64,000 nucleotides of DNA. It comes from Ochrobactrum sp. Marseille-Q0166 (GTDB taxonomy: Bacteria > Pseudomonadota > Alphaproteobacteria > Rhizobiales > Rhizobiaceae). The number at the start of each line of letters is the position of its first letter. The stretch's first letter is position 1. A program made the translations under genes and the position numbers. Below the pieces are notes generated by a model. That model saw only the letters and a list, made by a program, of their open reading frames with translations, was not told where the DNA came from and ran no database searches. The stretch is from assembly GCF_014397025.1 (NCBI RefSeq), contig NZ_JACJUO010000003.1:62001-126000 (forward strand), written 5' to 3'. This document shows positions 18,259 through 27,502 of the stretch, piece by piece.

Positions 18259-19458
18259 ATGCTAATGCTAACTCCTATTGACGATAAAGAAATCGCTTTG
18301 CTGCGTGACTGGCGCCATAAGCTGCATCAGTTTCCAGAAGTTTCAGGTGAGGAAGTCGAAACGGCACGAGAGGTGGTATCCTTTCTGTCCGACACGCAAC
18401 CAGATCACATAATAACTGAATTAGGTGGTCACGGTGTGGCGCTGATTTATGAGGGTGAGCAAAGCGGGCCGACGGTGTTACTGCGTTGCGAGCTTGACGC
18501 ATTACAGATTCAGGAAATCTCCGATCTTCCCTACAAATCCCGTAACGATGGAAAGGCCCATATGTGCGGCCATGATGGCCATATGAGCATGATGGCAGCT
18601 GTCGCCCGGCAACTGCACCGGAAAAGGCCGACGCATGGCCGGGCCATTTTGCTGTTTCAGCCAGCAGAGGAAACCGCACATGGCGCGGAGGCCGTGATTG
18701 CTGATCCGAAATTTGCGTCAATCAAGCCGGACTATGCTTTTGCTATCCATAATATGCCGGGCCTGCCGCTGGGGCATATCGCAGTAGCTCCCGGACAGAT
18801 TACCTGTGCTTCGATGGGGCTATGTATAAAGCTGACGGGCAAGGTTTCTCATGCCTCCGTGCCTGAAGCAGGCATTTCCCCTGCAATGGCGGTGTCGCGT
18901 ATCATAGCGACTCTTGAACGGCTGCAGGCGGGGGAAATCGTCGAACCAGGTTTCCGGCGCCTTACAGTGACTGGCGTTGAAATGGGGAAGCGCGTTTTCG
19001 GTATAACGCCGGGTAATGCAGAGATACGCATCACGCTCCGCACCCCTGAAACCGACGCCATCATGGGTCTTCTCGGAGAAGCGCTGGACATGGCGCGCAA
19101 GATTGCCATTGAGGAGCGACTATCACTTGATTACTCCACGCACAATTTCTTTCGGGCCTGTGTCAACGATCAGGACGCTGCGGCGATTTTCGACAATGCG
19201 GTCGATCAGATGGCATTGTCCCGGGTGACGGGTTACTTGCCTATCCGGGGCGCAGAAGATTTTGGATTATTCGGCTCCTGCTCGAAATCGGCGCTGTTGT
19301 TTATCGGTTCGGGAATGGATCACCCCATGGTCCATAATCCGGATTATGATTTTCCAGATGAATTGATCCCGCTGGGCGCCGGAATATTTCTCGGTGTTCT
19401 TGAGCAATTGCTCGGCTCCAAGCCTCCACAACCAACAGAAATTTTAAAGACAAGCTAA
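18259..19458 (+). CDS. M20 family amidohydrolase (hippurate hydrolase-like)
   Basis: A 399-residue metal-dependent amidohydrolase of the M20D/AmhX type. The dinuclear metal centre is visible: MCGHDGHM (first histidine ligand and following Asp), FQPAEETAHGAEAV with the catalytic glutamate pair, AFAIHNMPG with another ligand, and near the C-terminus GAEDFGLFGS. These enzymes cleave N-acyl amino acids, auxin conjugates or hippurate. No signal peptide, so it acts in the cytoplasm. It sits between the receptor and permease genes of a peptide-type importer, and its stop overlaps the permease start (TAATG), so hydrolysis of the imported compound is strongly suggested. A second, distinct M20 enzyme ends the array at 25073. 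Another ATG at 18265 is possible. Confidence 0.9.
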   Translation: MLMLTPIDDKEIALLRDWRHKLHQFPEVSGEEVETAREVVSFLSDTQPDHIITELGGHGVALIYEGEQSGPTVLLRCELDALQIQEISDLPYKSRNDGKAHMCGHDGHMSMMAAVARQLHRKRPTHGRAILLFQPAEETAHGAEAVIADPKFASIKPDYAFAIHNMPGLPLGHIAVAPGQITCASMGLCIKLTGKVSHASVPEAGISPAMAVSRIIATLERLQAGEIVEPGFRRLTVTGVEMGKRVFGITPGNAEIRITLRTPETDAIMGLLGEALDMARKIAIEERLSLDYSTHNFFRACVNDQDAAAIFDNAVDQMALSRVTGYLPIRGAEDFGLFGSCSKSALLFIGSGMDHPMVHNPDYDFPDELIPLGAGIFLGVLEQLLGSKPPQPTEILKTS

Positions 19459-20435
19459 TGTTCGTTTTTTCCCGATTATTGGCGAAGCTGGCCGGGATTG
19501 TGTTTACGATCCTCGTCATCGCCATAATAAACTTCGCTGTCATTCATTCGGCACCGGGAGATCCCGCATCGGTGATCGCCGGCCAATCCGGCGCTGCGGA
19601 CGCTAAATTCATCGAGCAGATCCGAGCCGATTATGGACTTGATCAGCCCTTTTTTCACCAGCTCGCCACCTATGTCGGTAAGGTTCTACAATTCGATCTG
19701 GGCTATTCCTATCGGCAGCGGGCAGCCGTCAGTCAGTTGATTGCCGAGCGTTTGGGACCAACTTTGCTGCTTACACTTTCCGCTTTCTTCCTTTCGTTGA
19801 TTGGCGGCGTCTTGTTCGGTGCAATCGCCGGAAAGCGGAATGGTTCATGGGGCGATCTTGCGATCTTGCTGGTTTCGCTGCTTCTTTATGCGACGCCGGT
19901 CTTTTGGCTCGGGCTGATGCTGGTATTGGTCTTTTCGATTCAACTCGAATGGCTCCCGGCATTTGGCTATGTGGATATTCGCGCTTCGAGTTTCACCACG
20001 GGTCAATATATGTTTGACGTGGCGCGCCACGCCATTCTCCCGGTGGTTACATTGGCCGCAATCTATATGGCCGTATACATTCGACTGATGCGCTCTTCGT
20101 TGATTGAAGTTTCGCACGAAGATCATGTGCGGACCGCGCGGGCAAAAGGTCTGACTGAGGCTCAAGTCTTATCTCGCCATATGCTGCGTAACGCTGCCCT
20201 TCCGGTCGTGACTTTTGCGGGATTGCAAGCGGGCGCGCTCATCGGTGGGTCCGTGGTTGTGGAAACGGTATTCTCTTGGCCAGGTCTTGGGCGCTTGACT
20301 TACGATGCGGTGACCGCGCGCGATTATCCCGTTTTGCTCGGCTTGTTTCTTATCATGTCGATGCTGGTTATCGCGACCAATCTACTGACCGATTTTCTGC
20401 ATCGAATTATCGATCCTCGTGTGAAAGGCCGATAG
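19458..20435 (+). CDS. ABC transporter permease, DppB type
   Basis: A 325-residue inner-membrane permease. It opens with the usual DppB helix (ILVIAIINFAVIHSAPGDP, residues ~16-35) and the periplasmic segment FIEQIRADYGLDQPFF. The EAA loop near residue 220 reads EDHVRTARAKGLTEAQVLSRH, followed by RNAALPVVTFAGLQAG. The C-terminal VVETVFSWPGLGRLTYDAV is family-typical. It starts within the stop codon of the M20 hydrolase gene and is followed 10 bp later by the DppC-type gene. It forms the pore together with that protein. Confidence 0.92.
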   Translation: MFVFSRLLAKLAGIVFTILVIAIINFAVIHSAPGDPASVIAGQSGAADAKFIEQIRADYGLDQPFFHQLATYVGKVLQFDLGYSYRQRAAVSQLIAERLGPTLLLTLSAFFLSLIGGVLFGAIAGKRNGSWGDLAILLVSLLLYATPVFWLGLMLVLVFSIQLEWLPAFGYVDIRASSFTTGQYMFDVARHAILPVVTLAAIYMAVYIRLMRSSLIEVSHEDHVRTARAKGLTEAQVLSRHMLRNAALPVVTFAGLQAGALIGGSVVVETVFSWPGLGRLTYDAVTARDYPVLLGLFLIMSMLVIATNLLTDFLHRIIDPRVKGR

Positions 20436-20445
20436 GAGAAGAGCT

Positions 20446-21276
20446 ATGAGGGATTTCATACGAACATTCGTGAGCAGGCCGGCTGGCGTCGTTGGCCTCA
20501 TACTTTTAGGTTTCATCTTTTTAGTTGCCGCCGTTGGACCGTGGTTCTATCCCGCTTCGCCATGGGACATGGCTGGTGTGCCTTTCAGCGCACCCGGAGA
20601 AAACGGCATGCTCCTCGGCTCCGACACATTGGGGCGGGATGTAGCGGCCGGTATCGTACATGGAGCACGCGTTTCAATTCTGATAGGCTTGGCATCGACA
20701 CTAACCGCGCTTGGTATAGGAGTGCTACTTGGTTGTGTCGCGGGTTATGCTGGCGGTATACTTGATACTGCTATTGTGCGGTTCACGGAGATATTTCAGA
20801 CCATACCGAGCTTCGTGCTTGCAATCTTGTTTGTCGCCATTTTAACTCCTTCGATCTCCACAATCATTTTTGCGATTGGCTTGGTGAGTTGGCCACCTTT
20901 GGCGCGACTGACGAGAGCGCAGGTGAAAACGATCTCACAACGTGAATTCGTTCAAGCCGCCCGGTGCCAGGGACAGTCCATTCAGTCCATCATCGTACGG
21001 CATATTCTTCCAAATGCTGTTTCGCCTATCATAGTCGCTTCGTCGCTAACTGTGGCGGCAGCTATCTTGATTGAGGCCGCATTATCTTTCATGGGGCTCG
21101 GTGACCCCAATCTGATGAGCTGGGGCTACATGATCGGTGCCGGACGAACCGTCATTCGACAGGCGTGGTGGATGAGCGTATTTCCCGGGATTGCAATCCT
21201 TATAACCGTAGTTGCAATCAATCTCGTCGGTGAAGCGTTGAACGATACACTCAATCCGAGGATATCCCGAGCATGA
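20446..21276 (+). CDS. ABC transporter permease, DppC type
   Basis: A 276-residue inner-membrane permease with AGGAGAAGAGCT before its ATG. The first helix lies at residues ~15-35 (VVGLILLGFIFLVAAVGPWF), then the periplasmic segment with LGSDTLGRDVAAGIVHGARV, the standard DppC motif. The EAA loop near residue 170 is REFVQAARCQGQSIQSIIVRH. The end, LIEAALSFMGLGDPNLMSWG, is complete. It overlaps the following double ATPase gene by four bases, so coupled translation is likely. Confidence 0.92.
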   Translation: MRDFIRTFVSRPAGVVGLILLGFIFLVAAVGPWFYPASPWDMAGVPFSAPGENGMLLGSDTLGRDVAAGIVHGARVSILIGLASTLTALGIGVLLGCVAGYAGGILDTAIVRFTEIFQTIPSFVLAILFVAILTPSISTIIFAIGLVSWPPLARLTRAQVKTISQREFVQAARCQGQSIQSIIVRHILPNAVSPIIVASSLTVAAAILIEAALSFMGLGDPNLMSWGYMIGAGRTVIRQAWWMSVFPGIAILITVVAINLVGEALNDTLNPRISRA

Positions 21277-22904
21277 GCGAGCCGTTGCTTTCTATTCAAA
21301 ACCTTGTGCTCGGGCTGCCCATGGGTGCCGACCGCAAGCATGCTGTCGATGGCGTCAGTTTTGACGTCAACAAAAACGAAATCGTTTGTCTGGTTGGTGA
21401 GAGCGGTTCCGGTAAATCGATGACCGCCCACGCGATCCTGCGGTTGCTTCCGTCCAAGGTTAAACCTCTGCAGGGCGAGATCAGGTTTGACGGCCGCAAT
21501 TTGCTTGACCTTGCGCCGCGGGAGATTCGGACCTTGCGGGGCAATCGTATCGCCATGGTTTTTCAGGAGCCGCTCACTGCGCTCAATCCTCTACAACGCG
21601 TTGGAGCACAAGTCGCAGAAGCTATTCGTATTCATACGGGGATCGCCGACAGTAAAGCAAATACGCGGGTTTTGGAACTTTTTGAGCAGGTCGGCTTACC
21701 TGATCCACAGACGCTTCTATCCGCTTACCCATTCCAATTATCCGGTGGGCAGCGTCAACGCGTGATGATCGCGATGGCACTTGCTAATGACCCGGAGCTT
21801 TTGATTGCGGATGAGCCGACAACCGCATTGGATGTGACGACGCAGCGACAGATACTGGATTTGATCGTCGACCTGCAAAAAAAACGTGACATGGGAGTGT
21901 TATTTATAACGCACGACATTGGCGTGGTTGCGGATATTGCCAATCGTGTCGTGGTGCTCCGTCATGGCAAAGTCGTTGAACAGGGCGCGGCCACGACAAT
22001 TCTGAACGTGCCCAACGAGCAATATACAAAAGATTTGCTGGATGCTGTCCCCGGTCGAGGATCGGTGCGTTCGGTGGCGGACAACAATCAGCCGCTATTG
22101 CAGGTCCGTGGGCTGCAAAAGATTTTCGTGACCAAACGGGATATGTTTGCACCGCCTCGGCGCGTCGTTGCGGCAGATAATCTCAACCTGGTTTTGAACA
22201 AAGGCGATACGCTGGCGGTCGTGGGCGAAAGCGGCTCGGGCAAGTCCACGCTCGCAAGAATGGTTTTGCGTTTGATCGAACCAGATGACGGCTCGATTGT
22301 CTTTGATGGCGTACCCGTACAAAAAATGCGCGGAGAGGAGCTACGCCAGTTCAGGCGCAAGGTACAAATTGTATTTCAGGACCCATATGCGTCACTGGAT
22401 CCCAGATTGAAAGTCGGTGAAAGCATTATACGAGGGCCGATGGCATTTGGAGCCTCACGTTCTAAGGCGCTTTCTGTCACAACGCATTGGCTGGAGAAAG
22501 TTGGACTGGGAGTGCATGCGCTGGACCGGTATCCTCATGAGTTCTCCGGTGGGCAACGGCAGAGAATTTGTATTGCCCGCGCGCTGGCACTCGATCCTGT
22601 CTGTTTGATTGCAGACGAAGCGGTTTCCGCACTCGACGTTTCCGTTCAGGCTCAGGTGCTTAAGCTTCTGTCCGAACTGAAGGCTGAAATGGGGCTGACT
22701 ATGCTGTTTATCACGCATGATCTGAGGGTTGCAAGGGAGATCGCTGATCGTATCGTAGTGATGAAAAAGGGGAGTGTAGTCGAAGAGGCACGTGCATCTG
22801 ACCTCTTCGAAAGACCGCGTGCCGACTACACGCGTCGTCTGCTGAAGGCCGTTCCCGGACGAGATTTCTTCGAAAGTCGCAGAGTGGGCGAAGCAGTGCT
22901 TTAG
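21273..22904 (+). CDS. Double ABC ATPase (DppD-DppF fusion type)
   Basis: A 543-residue cytoplasmic ATPase with two nucleotide-binding domains. Domain one: Walker A GESGSGKS at residues 42-49, signature LSGGQRQRVMIAMAL, Walker B LLIADEPTTALDVT. Domain two, starting after residue ~270: Walker A GESGSGKS near 318, signature FSGGQRQRICIARAL, Walker B LIADEAVSALDVS, where the usual Pro after the glutamate is Ala. Both halves carry the oligopeptide-transporter tail (YTKDLLDAVPG; YTRRLLKAVPG). It energises the importer at 19458-21276 and has the same fused layout as the ATPase at 2350. Confidence 0.92.
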   Translation: MSEPLLSIQNLVLGLPMGADRKHAVDGVSFDVNKNEIVCLVGESGSGKSMTAHAILRLLPSKVKPLQGEIRFDGRNLLDLAPREIRTLRGNRIAMVFQEPLTALNPLQRVGAQVAEAIRIHTGIADSKANTRVLELFEQVGLPDPQTLLSAYPFQLSGGQRQRVMIAMALANDPELLIADEPTTALDVTTQRQILDLIVDLQKKRDMGVLFITHDIGVVADIANRVVVLRHGKVVEQGAATTILNVPNEQYTKDLLDAVPGRGSVRSVADNNQPLLQVRGLQKIFVTKRDMFAPPRRVVAADNLNLVLNKGDTLAVVGESGSGKSTLARMVLRLIEPDDGSIVFDGVPVQKMRGEELRQFRRKVQIVFQDPYASLDPRLKVGESIIRGPMAFGASRSKALSVTTHWLEKVGLGVHALDRYPHEFSGGQRQRICIARALALDPVCLIADEAVSALDVSVQAQVLKLLSELKAEMGLTMLFITHDLRVAREIADRIVVMKKGSVVEEARASDLFERPRADYTRRLLKAVPGRDFFESRRVGEAVL

Positions 22905-22979
22905 CCCGCGCGAGATTGGCAACGGTTTCTCGAGCTGACAGGCTGCCGATTGAAGCCGCATGAAAAGGAGAACAAAAAT

Positions 22980-24977
22980 ATGAACGAATTTGAACGCTCC
23001 TTTATCGAGAAAGCCACCTTGCTTTTCATCGCCTCACGCAGCGACGAAGGTGCGATGGACGTCTCTCCTCGCGGTGGCCAGCCTTCCGTGGTCAGGATAA
23101 GTGCTGATGGCAGCCTTCTACTGCCCGATTATGTCGGAAATAAACGGCTCGATACCATCGGCAACATACTGAGCAATCCCAATGTAACGCTTGTTCTTCT
23201 CAACAAGCAAACGGATGCATATCTGCACATCGTCGCCCACGCGACTTTTTCGCAACGCGAGGAAGATATCGCAGCGTTTCCTGCTGACGAGAATCGACCG
23301 TTGAGCATCTTGGTTCTGAAGCCGTCTAGAATGGATATCATTCGAAGCGATGTATTTCGTAAGAGTGGTTTCTGGCTTGATCCTGCCGAAAGGAAGCGAC
23401 CTCTAGATGTTCTGGATATCTATGCACGTGACAGAAAATGGCAGACGGAGAACGGGAACGAACCGGTAATTCGAGACGCGGAGTCCGAGCATCGTCTTGC
23501 CGAAGCCGGGTTGCGCGAGTTTTATGGCACGCCGAGCCCAATCGTTCAGACAAAAGCCTATAATGTAGCGGGCCCCGGCTTTATGTCCTTCATCGATCAC
23601 GCAGGCTTTGTCGTCTTTGCTTACGAGACTGAAACCGGTGAAATTTTGATCGAATTGTTTGGCGGTAAGCCTCTGCGAGTCAACTACACCACCAATCGAC
23701 AATCCTTCCTGCTCGATATGAATGGATGTCGTACCAATCAAGCAAAAACAATACCCCATTCAGGTAAGTATGCGCTCCTAGCAGCGGAGCCGGGCAGATG
23801 TGAGAATATAAGGCTGAATGGAGATTATCGAGGAACGACCAATAATGTCGATGAGCAGCGTGTGCTCAGCTTATCGACTGAGGAAATCTATTTCCATTGT
23901 TCCTCTGCCTTTACCAGATCGCGGATATGGACGGATGTACCACCCACTGCTTGGACGGGTAAGCGACGATTCCTGTGTGCTGAACGCAAGCGTGAAAGCC
24001 ATGATGTGACATCGTTTATCTTGAAACCACGCGATAGCGCTCCAATTGGCGATGTGCTGCCAGGCCAGTATGTAACAGTATCGCTCCTCAAGGATGATCA
24101 CAGGATCGCTCGGCAGCGTTGTTATTCGATTTCCGGCACACCTGAAACGTACTCGCTGCGTATTACTGTGCGCCGGATCGGTAATAATGGTGTCTCGGAC
24201 TTACTTCACGATGAGATGCAAATTGGCGACGAATTGTTGCTGGGGCCACCGGCGGGGCATTTCGTTTTGGAGAGTTCGCTTTCGCGCCCGATCGTCTTTA
24301 TTAGTGCAGGCGTGGGCATAACGCCGCTTATGCCGATGGTCGAAAAACTTTCAAAGGCGCAGCCAGGTCGTGAAGCATGGTTTTTGCATGCGGCCCGGAG
24401 CAGGGAACACCATTTATTCAAAGAGGATATAGAGCGTATAGCAGACATCAATCCATCGCTTCGTCTGTTCACAGCTTACTCTAAGCCAAATAAAGGCGAC
24501 AATTGTGATCATTCAGGTCGTCTCAATGCAGGCATCATCGGGCAATTGCTACCCGTTGCAGAGGCAGATTTTTATATCTGCGGTCCGAATGCTTTCATGT
24601 CGGAAATAAGTGAAGGTTTGAAAGCGTTAGGCGCACGACCTGACGGTATCAAAACAGAGGCTTTTGAGCAAAAAAGTGGTTGTCCCACAATGCTAGCATC
24701 AAAAACGCTCGTCAATCGGGCCCCTTGTTCAGTGATGTTTGCCCGGTCGGGTCAGAAGCTCACATGGAAACAGGACAGCGGAACTCTGCTCGATCTCGCT
24801 CTGGCGCACGAAATCGATGTGCCATTTTCGTGTCGCACGGGGGAATGCCAATCCTGCGTACAACGTATCGTCGAAGGTAAAGTTGATTATCTGATAGGCG
24901 AGGAGCCTATCTTGGCACGAGGACGCGTTATGCTCTGTCAAGCGACACCGCTTGGAGATGTCGTTATCGATTGCTGA
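22980..24977 (+). CDS. PNPOx-like / ferredoxin-reductase / 2Fe-2S fusion protein
   Basis: A 665-residue protein, started at the ATG at 22980 because AAAAGGAG lies 10 bases before it. Residues ~1-180 are a pyridoxamine-phosphate-oxidase-like split barrel (DVSPRGGQPSVVRI, LLLPDYVGNKRLDTIGNIL). Residues ~190-330 look like a second, weaker domain of the same kind. From ~345 a ferredoxin-reductase module follows: FAD site RQRCYSISGTPETYSLRI, then the NAD-binding FISAGVGITPLMPM and FYICGPNAFM. The C-terminal ~85 residues are a plant-type [2Fe-2S] ferredoxin with Cys in CRTGECQSC and LCQA. It should pass electrons from NAD(P)H through flavin to the cluster. The partner or substrate is unknown. Its place between a peptide importer and a second M20 hydrolase suggests a redox step on the imported compound. 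Confidence 0.85.
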   Translation: MNEFERSFIEKATLLFIASRSDEGAMDVSPRGGQPSVVRISADGSLLLPDYVGNKRLDTIGNILSNPNVTLVLLNKQTDAYLHIVAHATFSQREEDIAAFPADENRPLSILVLKPSRMDIIRSDVFRKSGFWLDPAERKRPLDVLDIYARDRKWQTENGNEPVIRDAESEHRLAEAGLREFYGTPSPIVQTKAYNVAGPGFMSFIDHAGFVVFAYETETGEILIELFGGKPLRVNYTTNRQSFLLDMNGCRTNQAKTIPHSGKYALLAAEPGRCENIRLNGDYRGTTNNVDEQRVLSLSTEEIYFHCSSAFTRSRIWTDVPPTAWTGKRRFLCAERKRESHDVTSFILKPRDSAPIGDVLPGQYVTVSLLKDDHRIARQRCYSISGTPETYSLRITVRRIGNNGVSDLLHDEMQIGDELLLGPPAGHFVLESSLSRPIVFISAGVGITPLMPMVEKLSKAQPGREAWFLHAARSREHHLFKEDIERIADINPSLRLFTAYSKPNKGDNCDHSGRLNAGIIGQLLPVAEADFYICGPNAFMSEISEGLKALGARPDGIKTEAFEQKSGCPTMLASKTLVNRAPCSVMFARSGQKLTWKQDSGTLLDLALAHEIDVPFSCRTGECQSCVQRIVEGKVDYLIGEEPILARGRVMLCQATPLGDVVIDC

Positions 24978-25072
24978 CTGGAACGTCTCATGGCCGTGTC
25001 GGGAGACGATCTGGGCGAAACTCCAGACTTTCAAAGGTACAACAATATGGCGGTTGATACCGGGAGTATCCA

Positions 25073-26293
25073 ATGATGTTCATAAATGCGATAGCTGATC
25101 ATCCTGATTTGGTAGCCGAGTTGTCAGAATGGCGCCATCATCTGCACCGCAATCCAGAACTTATGTACGACCTTCCTTTAACGGCTGGCTTCGTAGAGGA
25201 AAAATTACGTAACTTTGGTTTTGATGAGATTGTGAGAGATCTCGCACCCAGCGGGGTTGTCGGTGTTTTGCACGGTTGCAAAGGGCAAGCGACATGCAAG
25301 GACAAGTCTATTTTACTTCGCGCAGATATGGATGCTCTTCCTCTTCTGGAGAAGACGAATGCACCGCATTGTTCTCAGTTAAATGGAAAGATGCACGCCT
25401 GTGGGCACGATGGCCATACCGTCATGCTTCTGGGAGCTGCAAAATTGCTCGCGGAAAAACGTGATTTTGACGGAACAGTTATATTCTGTTTTCAGCCGGC
25501 CGAGGAGGGCGGGGCGGGCGCGAAAGCTATGATCGACGCAGGCTTGTTGGAAAGGTATCCGGTTAAATCAGCATTCGGTTTGCATAACTGGCCTGGAATG
25601 CCGATTGGGTCGTTCGGTATCACGCCGCGAGCCATGATGGCGGGGGCTGACGCGCTTTTCATAACAATTGAAGGCAAAGCCGCCCATGCAGCGCAACCCC
25701 ACCGTGGGCGGGATCCGATTACAGCGGCCGCTTACCTGATAACTTTATTGCAGACCATTGTTTCCCGAAAGCTCGATCCGCTTACACCTGCGGTTATTTC
25801 TATCACTTCCATAAATGGCGGCGAGGCGTGGAACATCATTCCTGACACTGTTGAGATGCGCTGCAATATCCGAACGTTTTCTGATGCTGTGGCTGAAGCT
25901 ATTCATCGTGAAATCAACAGCATTTGTCTTCAAGTCGCCAACAGTTTCGATCTGCGGATTGAAGCGTTGCGTCCAGAGGGGTGTATTCCTTATCCCCCGA
26001 CGATCAATCATCCAATCGAAACAGCAATCGCCATCAAAGCTGCACAGATGGTGTCGGCGAGAACGCATGTGACAGTCGATCACGAGCCCACAATGGCCGC
26101 GGAAGACTTTGGCTTCATATTGCGGGAAGTTCCGGGAGCGTTCATGTTTATTGGAAATGGCGATAGTGCACCGCTCCACAATGCAGAATATGATTTCAAC
26201 GACGAGTCCATTCCGTTCGGTGTTAGTTATTGGCTTGAGGTAGTAAGGTATTCTCTGGGCTCTCAAATTTCAGTCGTTTGCGACGCGAATTGA
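25073..26293 (+). CDS. M20 family amidohydrolase (hippurate hydrolase-like)
   Basis: A 406-residue M20D-type amidohydrolase, second in this array. Metal and catalytic segments: HHLHRNPELMYD at ~24-35, LLRADMDALPL, MHACGHDGHTVML, FQPAEEGGAGAKAM, FGLHNWPGMPIGSFG and MAAEDFGFIL near the end. It follows the canonical HipO pattern more closely than the enzyme at 18259, so the two probably cleave different amide bonds or different stereoisomers. No signal peptide. Two adjacent ATG codons (25073, 25076) may start translation. It is the last intact gene of the co-oriented HMG-CoA cluster; Tn3 debris begins about 40 bp downstream. Confidence 0.92.
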   Translation: MMFINAIADHPDLVAELSEWRHHLHRNPELMYDLPLTAGFVEEKLRNFGFDEIVRDLAPSGVVGVLHGCKGQATCKDKSILLRADMDALPLLEKTNAPHCSQLNGKMHACGHDGHTVMLLGAAKLLAEKRDFDGTVIFCFQPAEEGGAGAKAMIDAGLLERYPVKSAFGLHNWPGMPIGSFGITPRAMMAGADALFITIEGKAAHAAQPHRGRDPITAAAYLITLLQTIVSRKLDPLTPAVISITSINGGEAWNIIPDTVEMRCNIRTFSDAVAEAIHREINSICLQVANSFDLRIEALRPEGCIPYPPTINHPIETAIAIKAAQMVSARTHVTVDHEPTMAAEDFGFILREVPGAFMFIGNGDSAPLHNAEYDFNDESIPFGVSYWLEVVRYSLGSQISVVCDAN

Positions 26294-26329
26294 TTGTCTT
26301 TTTGGCCAACTCTCAGAACGTTGTGGGAA

Positions 26330-26995
26330 GATGGCGGGTAGGCTTGACCCGAGAGCGGATCGGAGTTCCAGCCGACAAACTGTCCAGCTATGATTTCCAT
26401 GGGAGAGAATAGCCCGTCAGCGTTGCGCCGAGCCTTTACAGTATTCCGGCTTTCGCCGCATGACGCAAGGGGACCGCAGGAGGTGCTTTCTTACTGGATG
26501 ATCGGCGAATTTTGCCCGTCCGGACAATCCGTCAGCGCCATGTTTGAAGCGGTGTTTCTTTGGTGCCGGGATCGCAATATCTATGGTCCATCTGCCAAGG
26601 AGCTTGAACGACTTGTTCGTTCGCAACGACAACAACAGTCTCGACTGCTGGCTTCATGAGGTGAGTGCAGCGCTTCCGCCTGAGACTGTGGTATCGATGG
26701 AAATATCCCTCGCTGACCCTGATGGCCCGACGGGCTTCAATGCTAAGAAGGCCGATGCAAGGCGAGTAACGCTCAACAACATTCTGGAGGTGACTGCTCG
26801 GCTGGCGTTCATCTGGAAACTGAACCTCGCACGAAATATGTTTTCAGACATCAACCCGGCGTGGATCGAGCATGTTGCCCGCCGGGTTTCAGGCGAAAAG
26901 GCATCGGAGATGCGCCGTCACACGCGGACTCGTCAGCTTGCGCTTACGGGGTGTATCTGATCATGCGGGAAACGGCGATGCCTGATGGAGCAGAG
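26330..26995 (+). pseudogene. Tn3-family transposase (TnpA), N-terminal remnant
   Basis: Tn3-type TnpA homology is spread over several frames: RIGVPADKLSSYDFHGRE up to a stop near 26405, then SPHDARGPQEVLSYWMI and CRDRNIYGPSAKELERLVRS, after a shift near 26630 SLADPDGPTGFNAKKADARR, ARLAFIWKLNLARNMFSD and RRVSGEKASEMRRH, and after another shift YGVYLIMRETAMPDG near 26950. These follow the known order in TnpA N-terminal halves. The catalytic DDE part, resolvase and terminal repeats are not present. At least three frameshifts make it dead. Confidence 0.72.
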
Positions 26996-27034
26996 CCATG
27001 TCCAGATCGACCTTATAAAGTCCGGCGTTGGGAT

Positions 27035-27163
27035 GCCAAAATCGCCAATGCGGACCGTATTGTGGTTGTCGAGAAAGGAAAGACCGCGAAAGAAGGGGCG
27101 CACAAAGAAGTGCTGGCCATCATAAATGGAAGATGCAAAATTTGTGGACTGCTCAGAATTATA
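27035..27163 (+). pseudogene. ABC exporter ATPase, C-terminal scrap
   Basis: About 40 codons read IANADRIVVVEKGKTAKEGA followed by HKEVLA and NGR, which matches the end of fused membrane-ATPase exporters (ADRI.V...G.I.E.GTH.ELL). Nothing before it fits: it joins Tn3 debris directly. Since FepD/FepG-like remnants follow, this may be the rest of an exporter once linked with iron uptake, but such a link is only inferred from position. Confidence 0.5.
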
Positions 27164-27336
27164 ATCAAGCCTGATGAAGGCAGTTCGTCAACAAAATATG
27201 CAAACTGCCCCTCAATGACTGGGATGGATATAACAATCTTGACTGGCAATTTGAATTAGCAGACGCTTGCTTCCCAAGCGATAAAACGCTGCTGTTATTA
27301 ATCCGAATCTTAATTAAAAGCATAAAAGCTTATAGC

Positions 27337-27502
27337 CGTCACGCTGATCTTCTCGCCCGTTCTTTTGCTGAGTGTGGACATTGCAGGACGTCTGGTTCTT
27401 TCTCCCGGAGAACTTGAAGCAGGCATTGTCACAGCCTTCATAGGCGCGCCCGTGTTTATGCGCTGGCACGCCGTAGAAAGGTCAGCGGATTATGACCGAT
27501 AA
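27337..27502 (+). pseudogene. FepD-like iron-siderophore permease, C-terminal remnant
   Basis: An open stretch translating to LIFSPVLLLSVDIAGRLVLS, then PGELEAGIVTAFIGAPVF, matches the final two segments of FecCD-type permeases (DI.GR......E...GI.TA.IGAP.F). The remaining ~280 residues are missing. After PVF the frame shifts so that the expected family ending (ALARRRKVSGL) appears in another frame. The stop at 27500-27502 overlaps the ATG of the next permease relic at 27492, the overlap normal for fepD-fepG pairs. Confidence 0.65.
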
